Shown here: positions 53,287-61,939 of the stretch, piece by piece
Layout of the letters: each line of letters starts with the position of its first letter
Numbering within the stretch: the stretch's first letter is position 1
Origin: Armatimonadota bacterium
GTDB lineage: Bacteria; Armatimonadota; UBA5829; DTJY01
DNA length: 64,000 nucleotides
Direction of reading: 5' to 3'
Assembly (NCBI GenBank): GCA_025358205.1
Contig: JANYKG010000042.1
Location: forward strand, 1 to 64,000
Translations under genes and position numbers: made by a program
Notes under the pieces: generated by a model
The model's database searches: none
The model's input: the letters and a program-made list of their open reading frames with translations, nothing else
What the model was told of the DNA's origin: nothing

Positions 53287-55984
53287 TGGAAAATGGTTGA
53301 TGGTAAATGCCATAGCGGCCTTGATGGCGCTGGGTGTTGCCGCTGCTGTCTGTGCCGCCCCGCCGTTTATCGTGCTGCCCACGATGAACAGCGTGCAAGT
53401 GAGGTTTCTAGCCCCGCCTACATCCGACATATGGTACGAAATCCGCCACTGGCCGGACGGAACGGTGCTTGGACGAGGTCGGGCTATACCCGACACCACT
53501 GCAACGCCGACCTTCAAGGTCCCCGGCCTAAGCCCCAAGCTCTGGTCGCCGAACGACCCGCAGCTCTACGAGATAGAAATCAAGGACGTCGGCAAGGTAA
53601 GGTTCGGTTTCCGCTCGTTCGAGATCAAGGACCAGAAGTTCTACCTCAACGGACAGGCGCAGTTCCTCCGCGCTGTACCCATCAACCCGCCCGGGCGAGA
53701 ACTTCCCGAGGCTACCGGCAAGGATCCTGAGTTCATCCGAGGGTATCTGCAACTCCTCAAGGATGCTCACGTGAACCTGATTCGCACTGACACCCAGCAG
53801 TGGCTGGACGCCTGCGACGAGATCGGAATGATGGCGTTCCAGGGGCGCTACGGACCGATCCCCGGCACAACGCCTGAGGGGGCGCTCCCGCCTTATGACC
53901 AAGCTCTCGGCGCTTACCGAGACATGTTCCTCGACCTTGCCAACCATCCCAGCGTCGTCATCTACGTGCTCTCCAACGAAATCCCGTACGCAAAGTCGCC
54001 GGGTACGCTTGAAATGCTTACGCAGATTCGCGAGGATGTTCGGAAGCTCGATCCCACTCGTCCGGTCATCGGCAACGCGGGATTCGGGCGCGGAAAACCG
54101 GGTGAGATATTCGACCTTCATCCCTACTACGGCTACTACGGCGGAAACATGTACGACTGGTACAACCTGGCGAAATACCAGGTGATGGCAGATGAGGCCA
54201 AGCAGCCGTTCACGCTCTCCGAATGCGTGGGCGCGTATACGTCGGACGCTGGCGTCTTTCTCACCATGTCCAAGCAGTTGGCGACGATGCTGAGGTGGGT
54301 CGGGCCAGAGGCGGATCAGCGAACAGCGGCACTGGAATACCAGGCGGAGCTTGTGCGGCAGGTGGTTGAAATACCCCGTCGTATGCGCACGGAGAAGTCC
54401 GGCATCGCAAGCGTCATGCCGTTCACCTACTTCTTCGGCTGGTCGAGCGCCAAGAAGGTGGACGATCTCATCATCAAGCCCGCTTTCGCCGCGCTCCGAA
54501 CGGTCTTTCAGCCGGTTCTGATCAGCGCGGAATGCTGGAAACGCAACCTCTACGCGGGCGATTCTCTGAAGCTGCGGCTGTGCGTGTCCAATGACTCGGA
54601 GGAGGGGCGTGCGCTTCAACCGTCCACAGCCGAGGTGCGGATCGTCTCGACGGAAGGCAAACTGATCGCATCGGGCAAGGCATCGTTCGCGGCTGTCCCA
54701 TATTACGCAAATGCCTGGTCCGAGCTGAGCGTTACCGTCCCCAAGAACACCCCGCGAGGTGACTACTACGTGAGGCTCTCTCTACTGGAAAACGGCAAGC
54801 AGGTTTCTCAGAACGGATTCAACGTATTCATCGCGTCGAGGGATTGGCCCAAGGTCACGATCAAGCAAGTGCAGGTGTTCGATCAGTCCGGCAAGACCAT
54901 CAGCGCCCTTCGCAAGCTCGGAGCGAACGTGCAGAGCGTGCAGAATCTGAAGACCCTGCCACATATCGGCGTGCTCATCATCGGCGAGGAGGCACTGAGC
55001 GCCGCCAATCCGCCCGGCAGAAAGGCTGTCGAGGCGTTCCTGGACAGAGGCGGCCGCATACTCTGCCTGCGACAAGACATGGCCAAATGGAAAAGCGACT
55101 GGCTGCCTGCGAAACTCGTGTCCGAGCAAGAGTCACCATTCAGGCCAATGACCTATGCCCACCCGATGGGCAATAACGCGGTTATCTTCGACGGCCTGCG
55201 CGAGCGTGACCTGCACGTCTGGAATGAGACAGACCGCACTGCAGAGGGCGTACCGAACATCGGGTCGGTGGTCGGGCCGCTTATGCCGGTCTCCGCTGCC
55301 GACCTGAAGAACACCCGAATCTGGGCTGTATGCGATCAGATCATGCGCGGTGCGGCCATCGCTGAGGTGTTCCACGGAAAGGGGAGCATCATCCTCAGCC
55401 AGTTTGCCTGCGTTGACCGCGTGGATCACGATCCTATCGCGGCAAAGCTCCTGGCAAACCTGGTACACTATGCAACTTTCCTCCACCATCCCGAGTCATT
55501 AGATCTGTCCAGGCGAATACGAATGGATTTGGAAGCATACCGCATGGGGCTAATCTCGTCCACAGTGCAGGGTTTCCTGCCTCATTCACCGGTCTATCAG
55601 CACGAAGGATCGAGCAAAGGCCTGCAAGGAGCCGATCACCGAATTGACGGCGTCACGCTTGTGGGTAAGTACAGCCACAGAGCAGGCACCGGCTGGATTG
55701 ATCCTGTCCCAGACCCGAAGGCCGAAGGGTGGGGCATAGCATACGGCACACTCACACAACCTGCCACCCAGATGAAAGTGGAGGTGCATAATCCTTCCGA
55801 AAGCCCCTCGACCATTCGGATAAGGCTGGACGACAAAGAGATTGGAGCGCCAAAAGTCGTTCCGCCAGGTAGCAAAACAACCTTGGAGTGGGCTATTCAG
55901 CGGAAGGCCGGGCCGGTGAAGATCGAGATGCGCGGTAGCCAAAACCTGGTGATCTCTGCCATGCTGTTCGAACCGGCACACTGA
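53279..55984 (+). CDS. GH2-like secreted glycosidase
   Basis: A 901-residue exported protein; residues 1-27 form a signal peptide. A short beta-sandwich (about 28-110) with SPNDPQLYEIEI and GFRSFEIKDQKFYLNGQ is the GH2 pattern before the barrel. The TIM barrel has VIYVLSNEIP (acid/base Glu after Asn) and FTLSECVGAYT (nucleophile Glu), spaced as in GH2. The C-terminal third (about 440-901) has no assigned family and includes a DHRIDGVTLVGKYSHRAGTGWID stretch. GAGAGGG lies 8 bases before the ATG at 53279. The start and first residues are encoded by ATGGTTAATGG repeats overlapping the MFS stop. Confidence 0.85.
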   Translation: MVNGKWLMVNAIAALMALGVAAAVCAAPPFIVLPTMNSVQVRFLAPPTSDIWYEIRHWPDGTVLGRGRAIPDTTATPTFKVPGLSPKLWSPNDPQLYEIEIKDVGKVRFGFRSFEIKDQKFYLNGQAQFLRAVPINPPGRELPEATGKDPEFIRGYLQLLKDAHVNLIRTDTQQWLDACDEIGMMAFQGRYGPIPGTTPEGALPPYDQALGAYRDMFLDLANHPSVVIYVLSNEIPYAKSPGTLEMLTQIREDVRKLDPTRPVIGNAGFGRGKPGEIFDLHPYYGYYGGNMYDWYNLAKYQVMADEAKQPFTLSECVGAYTSDAGVFLTMSKQLATMLRWVGPEADQRTAALEYQAELVRQVVEIPRRMRTEKSGIASVMPFTYFFGWSSAKKVDDLIIKPAFAALRTVFQPVLISAECWKRNLYAGDSLKLRLCVSNDSEEGRALQPSTAEVRIVSTEGKLIASGKASFAAVPYYANAWSELSVTVPKNTPRGDYYVRLSLLENGKQVSQNGFNVFIASRDWPKVTIKQVQVFDQSGKTISALRKLGANVQSVQNLKTLPHIGVLIIGEEALSAANPPGRKAVEAFLDRGGRILCLRQDMAKWKSDWLPAKLVSEQESPFRPMTYAHPMGNNAVIFDGLRERDLHVWNETDRTAEGVPNIGSVVGPLMPVSAADLKNTRIWAVCDQIMRGAAIAEVFHGKGSIILSQFACVDRVDHDPIAAKLLANLVHYATFLHHPESLDLSRRIRMDLEAYRMGLISSTVQGFLPHSPVYQHEGSSKGLQGADHRIDGVTLVGKYSHRAGTGWIDPVPDPKAEGWGIAYGTLTQPATQMKVEVHNPSESPSTIRIRLDDKEIGAPKVVPPGSKTTLEWAIQRKAGPVKIEMRGSQNLVISAMLFEPAH

Positions 55985-55987
55985 GTT

Positions 55988-56052
55988 GTGAACAAACCAG
56001 ACGCTCGCGTCGTCAAAGATAAAGGAAATGATATTTCCCAAGGTTTGTTCAC
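55988..56052. other. Nested stem-loop after the GH2 gene
   Basis: Outer arms GTGAACAAACC and GGTTTGTTCAC (55988-55998, 56042-56052) are perfect reverse complements. Inside, GGAAAT-GAT-ATTTCC (56024-56038) is a second perfect stem. It starts 3 bases after the GH2 stop and precedes the second MFS gene. Terminator or operator is undecided. Confidence 0.6.
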
Positions 56053-56172
56053 GCCAAGAAGGTTAATAGGCGAACTTTGGGTAACAGCATATGTTAGAAT
56101 GTTCGCGTCGCTTGGCAATAGAGGCATAATGCCTTGGCGACCAGCAATCATGATTAGCGCAAGGAAGGCTCA

Positions 56173-57546
56173 GTGACCAAAGACCAGGTCGAACCAACGA
56201 CCGCAGAATCCGTGAATACGTGTACTTCGGAAAAGCAGACCGCACCGGTTAGCTTCTGGTACATGCTACTGCTGACATCGTTTACTCTGGGCACGGCAAG
56301 TGTCTACGGCTGCAATCAGCAGGTCCTTCAGATCACAGCGCGCCGATTCTTTGACATCCTGCCGGGCTGGCTTCCACCGCTTCTGTTCATTGGACTCGTC
56401 AATTCCGTTCAGGAACTAGGCCAGATCATCGCTACCCCCTATGCCGCCTGGAAGTCCGATCGGATATGGACACGCATAGGCCGACGACGACCGCTGGTGA
56501 TGCTCGTTGCGCCGATTCTCGCCGTTGCCATCTTCCTGGTGCCCAGGTGCCCGACACTGGGCATGTTCCTCATCGTTGTGATGGTCCTGCAGCTTGCAGA
56601 AGGCGCAGAACTCGCGGTCTTGATGCCGTCTATACACGACTCCGTGCCTGACAAGCAGCGGTCGCTCGCCATAGGAATGAGCCAGATGATAGGAGCGATT
56701 CCCGCGATCATTCTGGGACGATACGTGATGGGGCTGATGGACCCCGGACTTCACAGGGTTGCCATCCCGTTCATTGAGAGACTGGGGATTCACTCACCCT
56801 CTATCATGGTCAACGGCGCGCATCACTGGCCTTACACTGTAGCGGCCGTAATGGTGGCCGTCACTTCCATCATCTATCTCCTAGTTATGAGAGAAAGATA
56901 CGTCCCACCACGAACAACCGAGAGATTCAGGCTGATCAAGTACAGCAAGGACCTTTTCAAACTCAGAGAGCATAGGCTGATCTGGATGATCTTCATGTTT
57001 CAGTCGCTCTTCATGGCTACTGCCTCAGAGTACCTGCCCACTCTAGGCAAATTAGGAATGAGGCTGACCCAGCGCGAATACGGATGGGCGTATTCATGGC
57101 GAGGGGTAACTCAGTTGTTGTTGGCCGTTCTGCTTGGTTATGTGTTCAGCAAGCTGAATAAGCGCAAGGCAGTCTGTATAGGAGTGTGCATATACTCCAT
57201 GCTGCCAGCCACTTTCGCGCTGTTCTTCATGAAGACAAAGCTGGACCTGGCCATATTCTTCGCAAGCCACGTGCTCGGATTCTTGGTACTCCGCCTGAAC
57301 TTCGTGCCTCTTGTTATGGAATATACTTCTCCCAAAAACGTTGGCACTATCATGGGCTTCTCAAGCGCGGTTAGCGGGATTTCGCGAATGATCGTCATCC
57401 CGCTCTTCTGGTTTCTGATCGGGGTGTTTCATAACAACTACCGATTGCCGTTTTATGCCACGTACGTCGGCGCGATCGCCTGCATTATCGCGCTCTTGAT
57501 GATGCGCCCGGCTGAACAGGTGCCGGAACTAGCTGATAGCTGCTGA
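56173..57546 (+). CDS. MFS transporter, sugar-type (paralogue of the gene at 51964)
   Basis: A 457-residue permease with about 12 helices. Motif A region VQELGQIIATPYAAWKSDRIWTRIGRRRPLVML, HWPYTVAAVMVAVTSIIYLLVMRERYV and VMEYTSPKNVGTIMGFSSAVSGISRM closely parallel the transporter at 51964. The start is a GTG at 56173 with AAGGAAGG 4 bases upstream. It follows the GH2 gene by 188 bases, with a nested stem-loop between. Probably a duplicated transporter that has kept or changed substrate. Confidence 0.9.
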   Translation: MTKDQVEPTTAESVNTCTSEKQTAPVSFWYMLLLTSFTLGTASVYGCNQQVLQITARRFFDILPGWLPPLLFIGLVNSVQELGQIIATPYAAWKSDRIWTRIGRRRPLVMLVAPILAVAIFLVPRCPTLGMFLIVVMVLQLAEGAELAVLMPSIHDSVPDKQRSLAIGMSQMIGAIPAIILGRYVMGLMDPGLHRVAIPFIERLGIHSPSIMVNGAHHWPYTVAAVMVAVTSIIYLLVMRERYVPPRTTERFRLIKYSKDLFKLREHRLIWMIFMFQSLFMATASEYLPTLGKLGMRLTQREYGWAYSWRGVTQLLLAVLLGYVFSKLNKRKAVCIGVCIYSMLPATFALFFMKTKLDLAIFFASHVLGFLVLRLNFVPLVMEYTSPKNVGTIMGFSSAVSGISRMIVIPLFWFLIGVFHNNYRLPFYATYVGAIACIIALLMMRPAEQVPELADSC

Positions 57547-57567
57547 CCCAAAGTCAGGTGTTAGGCC

Positions 57568-57596
57568 ACTCTTACTCTTACTTGTACTCGTACTCG
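57568..57596. repeat. CTTACTCTTACTTGTACTCG array (TACTC family)
   Basis: Four to five TACTC-type hexamers between convergent MFS and UPF0182 genes, in the same orientation as the other arrays of this family that lie upstream of minus-strand genes. Confidence 0.55.
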
Positions 57597-57669
57597 GCAT
57601 CTATTCTCGCTCGAAAACGCAGCAGCTCGGAGCGCAGTCTGAAGACCAACGGCTGCCCGGCCATAAAGC

Positions 57670-60408
57670 CTACTTCTTCCCCTGCGTGCGCTGAAGCTGC
57701 TTCAGAGTCTGGCCGAGCGACTTCACCTGATCGCCGTAACCAGCCCAGTTGCCGGACTTCTGGGCGTTCTGCGCACCGTCATACTGCTGCACCGCCTGGT
57801 CTATCAGCCCGCGCAGGTCAATAGTCGTACCCGGCGCGGCGGTTGTTGTACTCCCAGTTGAGGGTGCAGACGATGACGCACCCGATCCGCCGAATATCCG
57901 CGCCAACGCTCCGTCCAAAGTCGGCTCCATCGCCACCTGGTCGCCGTAAGCCACCACCACCCGCTTAAGCTCCGGTATCTGGCTGGTCTCTGCCTGCAGG
58001 TACAGCGGTTTCACGTAGATCAGGCCTTGCTCCACCGGTATTACCAGCAGGTTGCCTCGGTTCACGCGTGAGCCGCTCTGGTTCCACAGCGTCACTTCCT
58101 GCGAGATTGACGGCTCCTGGTTGATGCGCGCTTCTATCTGCGCCGGACCGTAGATCAGCTTATCTTTGGGGAACTGGTAGAGTATGATCTTTCCGTATTC
58201 ATCCGGCCCGCACTTCGCCGCCATCCACGCCACCATGTTGCTCTTGTTGTGAGGCGTGAACGGGCGCATGAGCACGAACTCCTCGTCCGTTTCCCCGGGC
58301 AGCTTCATCACCACATAGTATGGTTCCACCGGCTGTTCTTCCGTGGATGTCTCCACTATTTCATTGGGTATATCCCACTGATCGCTCTTGTTATAATAGA
58401 CCTGAGGTTCGCGCATGTGGTATGTCCTCAGCGCCTCTGTCTGTACCGTGAACATCAGCTCCGGGTAGCGGATGTGCGCAGCCAATGAGGCCGGCATCTT
58501 CGACAACGGTTGGAACGTGCCGGGGAATATGCGCTCGTAGGTTTTGATGATAGGGTCTTTGGCGTCGGCAGTGTAGAAGCTCACCGTGCCGTCATACGCG
58601 TCCACCACCACCTTGACGGAATTGCGTATGTAGTTGACTGCTATTGTATCCGTCACCTGCTGCGGCTGGGAGTATGGATAATCCTGCGACACGGTATATG
58701 CATCCCACATCCAGTACAGCTTGCCATCCGCTATCACCAGATAAGGGTCGTTGTCATACATCAGGAACGGGAATATCGTCTGCACCCGTTCCCGAATCTC
58801 GCGGCGAAACATGATGCGGCTTTTGTCGGTGATTGGGTTCGATAGTACCAGTTTCGCATCGCCGAACCGCCACGCAAACGCCAGACGGTTCAGCCGCCCG
58901 CCCACCGGCACACCGCCCTTGCCGCCATAGCGGGTGTACTTTGGCGCATTCTCAGCCGGGTAGTCGAACTCCTCCTGCTGGGTATTTACCACCACATATT
59001 CCCGCGTCTGCTCGCCGAAGTAGATCTGCGGCTGCGTTATCTTGACGCCGACGTTCGAAATCGGCGGCATGTCTGAGACGAAGAACTCCGGCAGCCCTTC
59101 GGTAGTGGCACGGTTGACCGGACTCATCACCGCGCCGTAGCCGTGAGTGTACTGGAAATGCTGGTTCACCCACGTGCCCGCCCTGCTCGCAATTGCTTCG
59201 GCGGAAAGCTCTCTGGCCGCCAGCATCACCTGCCGCAGGTCGGTACCCAGCTTGTACCTGTCTATGTCCACATTCATGATGTCATAGTACGGGCCAAGCG
59301 CCTGAAGCTGGTTGTAGGTGGATTGGATGGGCCGGTAGTCCCACAGCCGCACGCTGTTGATGGTCGCGCGGTTGGTCTGCAGGTCTTGCGCGGTCAGGTT
59401 TGTTGCCGCCGGGAAACTCTTGTCCACAATGCCATCCAGTCCGAACGCCTTGCGGGTGAACTCGATGTTGTTCGCCATGTACGGGGTTTCGCGGGTAATC
59501 GCGTTCGAGGTGACGTAGAACTGCTGGACGATACCGGGGTAGACGCCGCCCATGAGTATTGACGCCGCAATGAGGATGACAACAGCCGCAATCGGCAGCG
59601 TCACTCCTTTGCGGAAGATGTTCACCAGTGCGATGAGCGCCGCTATCACAGCTACGATCACCAGCGCCTTGTACGCAAACAGCCTGGCATGCACGTCCGT
59701 GTAGCCCGCGCCGTACATGAACCCGTGCTCGGAGTACAGCAGGTTGTATGCGTCCAGCCGATAGCCCCACGCGCGCACCAGCAGTATGCCTGCCAGCAGC
59801 ACGGATAGATGCGCTTTCACATGCGGGGCAAACGACGGCACCCCGGCGAGCACCTCTATCGCTCTATCTGCGTAGTGGACAAACGCGGCGACGATGGCGG
59901 AGGCGACCAGCGCGAAGAACAGCCAGCCGTAGATGTATCGCAAGAACCCCAGCTTGAATACGTAGAAGCCCACGTCCTGCTTGAAGATGGGATCGAGCAC
60001 TCCGAAGCTTGCGCCGTGGGCGAACGTCTGATAAGCAAACCAGTGCGAGGACGCCTCCAGCCCGACCAGAATAGGCAGAACCACGGGCACGATGTAGATG
60101 AGAATGTTGAGGATCTTCTTCGCATTCTGGGCCACTACTATGCGGAATGGACTTCGCCCGTAGTTTTCCAGAACCGGCGGCGCCATGATTCTCGCGATTT
60201 GGATATTGGCGAAGAGTATGACAAAGAAGACCAACCCGGCAATGCCGCCAAGCGCCAGCCTGCTCAGTATACTCTTCCAGAATATGGACCGGTAGCCCAC
60301 TTCGCCGAACCACAGCCAGTCCGTGTAGTACCCAAGCAAAAATCCGCCTATGATGTATAGGACGGCAAAGGAGACAAAGACTTTGAACCAGTACCTGGTA
60401 TCGCTCAT
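57670..60408 (-). CDS. UPF0182 (COG1615) large membrane protein
   Basis: A 912-residue membrane protein of a conserved but uncharacterised family. About seven helices lie in the first 310 residues (for example FKVFVSFAVLYIIGGFLLGYY). The family-typical extracytoplasmic domain follows, with YMANNIEFTRKAFGLDGI, WDYRPIQSTYNQLQALGPYY, YTHGYGAVMSPVN, LYWMWDAYTVSQDYPYS and VNYIRNSVKVVVDAYDGTVSFY. An acidic, Ser/Thr/Ala-rich linker (about 860-885) precedes a short C-terminal helical repeat. GGAGGG precedes the ATG. Role unknown. Confidence 0.92.
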   Translation of the reverse strand: MSDTRYWFKVFVSFAVLYIIGGFLLGYYTDWLWFGEVGYRSIFWKSILSRLALGGIAGLVFFVILFANIQIARIMAPPVLENYGRSPFRIVVAQNAKKILNILIYIVPVVLPILVGLEASSHWFAYQTFAHGASFGVLDPIFKQDVGFYVFKLGFLRYIYGWLFFALVASAIVAAFVHYADRAIEVLAGVPSFAPHVKAHLSVLLAGILLVRAWGYRLDAYNLLYSEHGFMYGAGYTDVHARLFAYKALVIVAVIAALIALVNIFRKGVTLPIAAVVILIAASILMGGVYPGIVQQFYVTSNAITRETPYMANNIEFTRKAFGLDGIVDKSFPAATNLTAQDLQTNRATINSVRLWDYRPIQSTYNQLQALGPYYDIMNVDIDRYKLGTDLRQVMLAARELSAEAIASRAGTWVNQHFQYTHGYGAVMSPVNRATTEGLPEFFVSDMPPISNVGVKITQPQIYFGEQTREYVVVNTQQEEFDYPAENAPKYTRYGGKGGVPVGGRLNRLAFAWRFGDAKLVLSNPITDKSRIMFRREIRERVQTIFPFLMYDNDPYLVIADGKLYWMWDAYTVSQDYPYSQPQQVTDTIAVNYIRNSVKVVVDAYDGTVSFYTADAKDPIIKTYERIFPGTFQPLSKMPASLAAHIRYPELMFTVQTEALRTYHMREPQVYYNKSDQWDIPNEIVETSTEEQPVEPYYVVMKLPGETDEEFVLMRPFTPHNKSNMVAWMAAKCGPDEYGKIILYQFPKDKLIYGPAQIEARINQEPSISQEVTLWNQSGSRVNRGNLLVIPVEQGLIYVKPLYLQAETSQIPELKRVVVAYGDQVAMEPTLDGALARIFGGSGASSSAPSTGSTTTAAPGTTIDLRGLIDQAVQQYDGAQNAQKSGNWAGYGDQVKSLGQTLKQLQRTQGKK

Positions 60409-60428
60409 TTTGACCCTCCTGGCCTGCG

Positions 60429-60461
60429 CTGTTCATGAACAGGATGAATAAGGCTATTATA
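60429..60461 (-). promoter_or_regulatory. Candidate promoter and 14-bp palindrome upstream of UPF0182 gene
   Basis: A perfect minus-strand TATAAT is at 60456-60461 without a clear -35. CTGTTCATGAACAG (60429-60442), a perfect palindrome, lies 14 bases downstream of it, where a repressor could block elongation or clearance. Confidence 0.4.
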
Positions 60462-60538
60462 TCCAATGCAGGGTAGCATCCACGCCTAGTGCTTGTCAAA
60501 CATTTCCCATTTCGTACTTATTCATATCCACAGTTCGA

Positions 60539-61759
60539 TCAATACCGATTGCGCACACCCGCGAGTTGGAATGCCGCGCCGAGCAGCATCAAGCTCATGG
60601 CTACGAGGAAGGCGAACTTCATGTCAATGCCCCAGTGTCCCAGCGATGCGATCATGCCAGCGCCGACCAACGGCCCGACTGTGCCGCGGATGCCGAGCAG
60701 AAACGAGTGCAGCGCCTGGTACTGCGATTCTTTGCCGTCTCGGGCGAAGTACAGTATGCTGTTGAAGTAGCCCAGCTCCACACCGCCCATCGTCACGCCG
60801 TTGATTATCGCCGTGGGAACCAACATCCACACGTTTCGCGCGAGGAAGTAGTTTAACGGCACCAGCGAAACCAGCAGCACGTTTATCACCACTGCGCGCA
60901 ACGGGCTGCGCACGTCAACGTATTTGCCCCAGTAGAAGTATGAGATCATCCAGATGACGGTTGTCAGATTCGATAGAAGCGCTATCTGCAGCGCGGTGAT
61001 GTGCAGCCGGTCTACCTGGAAAACCGGATACAGCGGCGCGACTAGCAGGTTCCCGAATCCGAAGACGAACACAGAGAGGGCAAACCATGCGTAGTTTCTA
61101 TCCTCGTTCAGGATGGCAAGCGTGTCCTTCAGAAACTTCAGCGTTGACGTGCGCTTGTTGTCCGGATGGTTCGGGTCCACATCAGCAGTCTTGACCGTGC
61201 CGAAGATGAGCGCGCTAGCTACTCCCAGGAGTCCGGCTATGGGAAATATGTGCGTGAAATCCACATTGCCGCGCTTCATGAGCTGGCCCACGATGAGTGT
61301 GGATGCAAATGTGGTGGCTGCCAGCCCCACGCGGATGTAGGCCATAATCCGCCCCCTATGCTCGTCCGGGTACACCTCCTTCATCACAGCGGCGTAGGCG
61401 GGCGAGGCGACCGTGGCGATCATCTGGATGACGGACACCAGTACCGCGAACCGCAGAGGCGTGGTGGCGAAAAGCATGAGCACAAACAGCAAGCGTGCGA
61501 TGGCGCAAGACCACACAACGTATGGTATCTTCTTTCGGCCTTCCATGGCGTTTGCCCAGAACAGGGCGAACATATTGCCGATGAATGGCGCGGCCGTCAT
61601 CACGCTGATCAGGACGACGCTGGCGTGCAGCCTGTCCCGCGCGATGAACCCTACGAACGGGAATATGGCCCCGGTGTACAGGCCCAGCAGCGCACCCGCC
61701 AGTGAGTCCCGCCGATATGCATCCCTCGCCTCAATTGGAATCGCCTTCTCAAAAAACAC
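60539..61759 (-). CDS. MFS transporter
   Basis: A 406-residue permease with 12 predicted helices and a short N-terminus (DAYRRDSLAGALLGLYTGAIFPFVGFIARDRL). ALFWANAMEGRKKIPYVVWS is the motif A equivalent, and MKEVYPDEHRGRIMAYIRVGLAATT lies in the loop between helices 4 and 5. It is not close to the other two MFS genes of the window. Substrate unknown; the loop sequence recalls drug/sugar efflux-type carriers. The start is GTG at 61759 with AGGAG 9-10 bases upstream. It lies between the UPF0182 gene and serA on the minus strand. Confidence 0.88.
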   Translation of the reverse strand: MFFEKAIPIEARDAYRRDSLAGALLGLYTGAIFPFVGFIARDRLHASVVLISVMTAAPFIGNMFALFWANAMEGRKKIPYVVWSCAIARLLFVLMLFATTPLRFAVLVSVIQMIATVASPAYAAVMKEVYPDEHRGRIMAYIRVGLAATTFASTLIVGQLMKRGNVDFTHIFPIAGLLGVASALIFGTVKTADVDPNHPDNKRTSTLKFLKDTLAILNEDRNYAWFALSVFVFGFGNLLVAPLYPVFQVDRLHITALQIALLSNLTTVIWMISYFYWGKYVDVRSPLRAVVINVLLVSLVPLNYFLARNVWMLVPTAIINGVTMGGVELGYFNSILYFARDGKESQYQALHSFLLGIRGTVGPLVGAGMIASLGHWGIDMKFAFLVAMSLMLLGAAFQLAGVRNRY

Positions 61760-61775
61760 CTTCGCCTGCTCCTAT

Positions 61776-61850
61776 CCAGAATCTCAAATCTCGGATATCA
61801 AATCTGAGATCCTGAATCTGGAACCTTACTCATACTCATACTCTTACTCT
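61776..61850. repeat. AATCTCAAATCTC inverted pair followed by a TACTCATACTC array
   Basis: Imperfect inverted arms at 61776-61792 and 61800-61821 (CCAGAATCTC with its counterpart ending AATCTGG) are followed by TACTCA-type hexamers (61826-61850). The region lies next to the MFS ribosome site. Confidence 0.55.
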
Positions 61851-61878
61851 CGCCAGGAAACCTCCGCAATCTGCAATG

Positions 61879-61912
61879 AAAAGGCCCACCCGATGACTAC
61901 CAGATGGGCCTT
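61879..61912 (-). terminator. Rho-independent terminator of serA
   Basis: On the minus strand AAGGCCCA and TGGGCCTT form an 8-bp stem closing a loop of about 15 bases, followed by TTTTC. It lies 28 bases after the serA stop. Confidence 0.75.
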
Positions 61913-61939
61913 ACTTATCCTATTTCAGAAACGGGTGTC

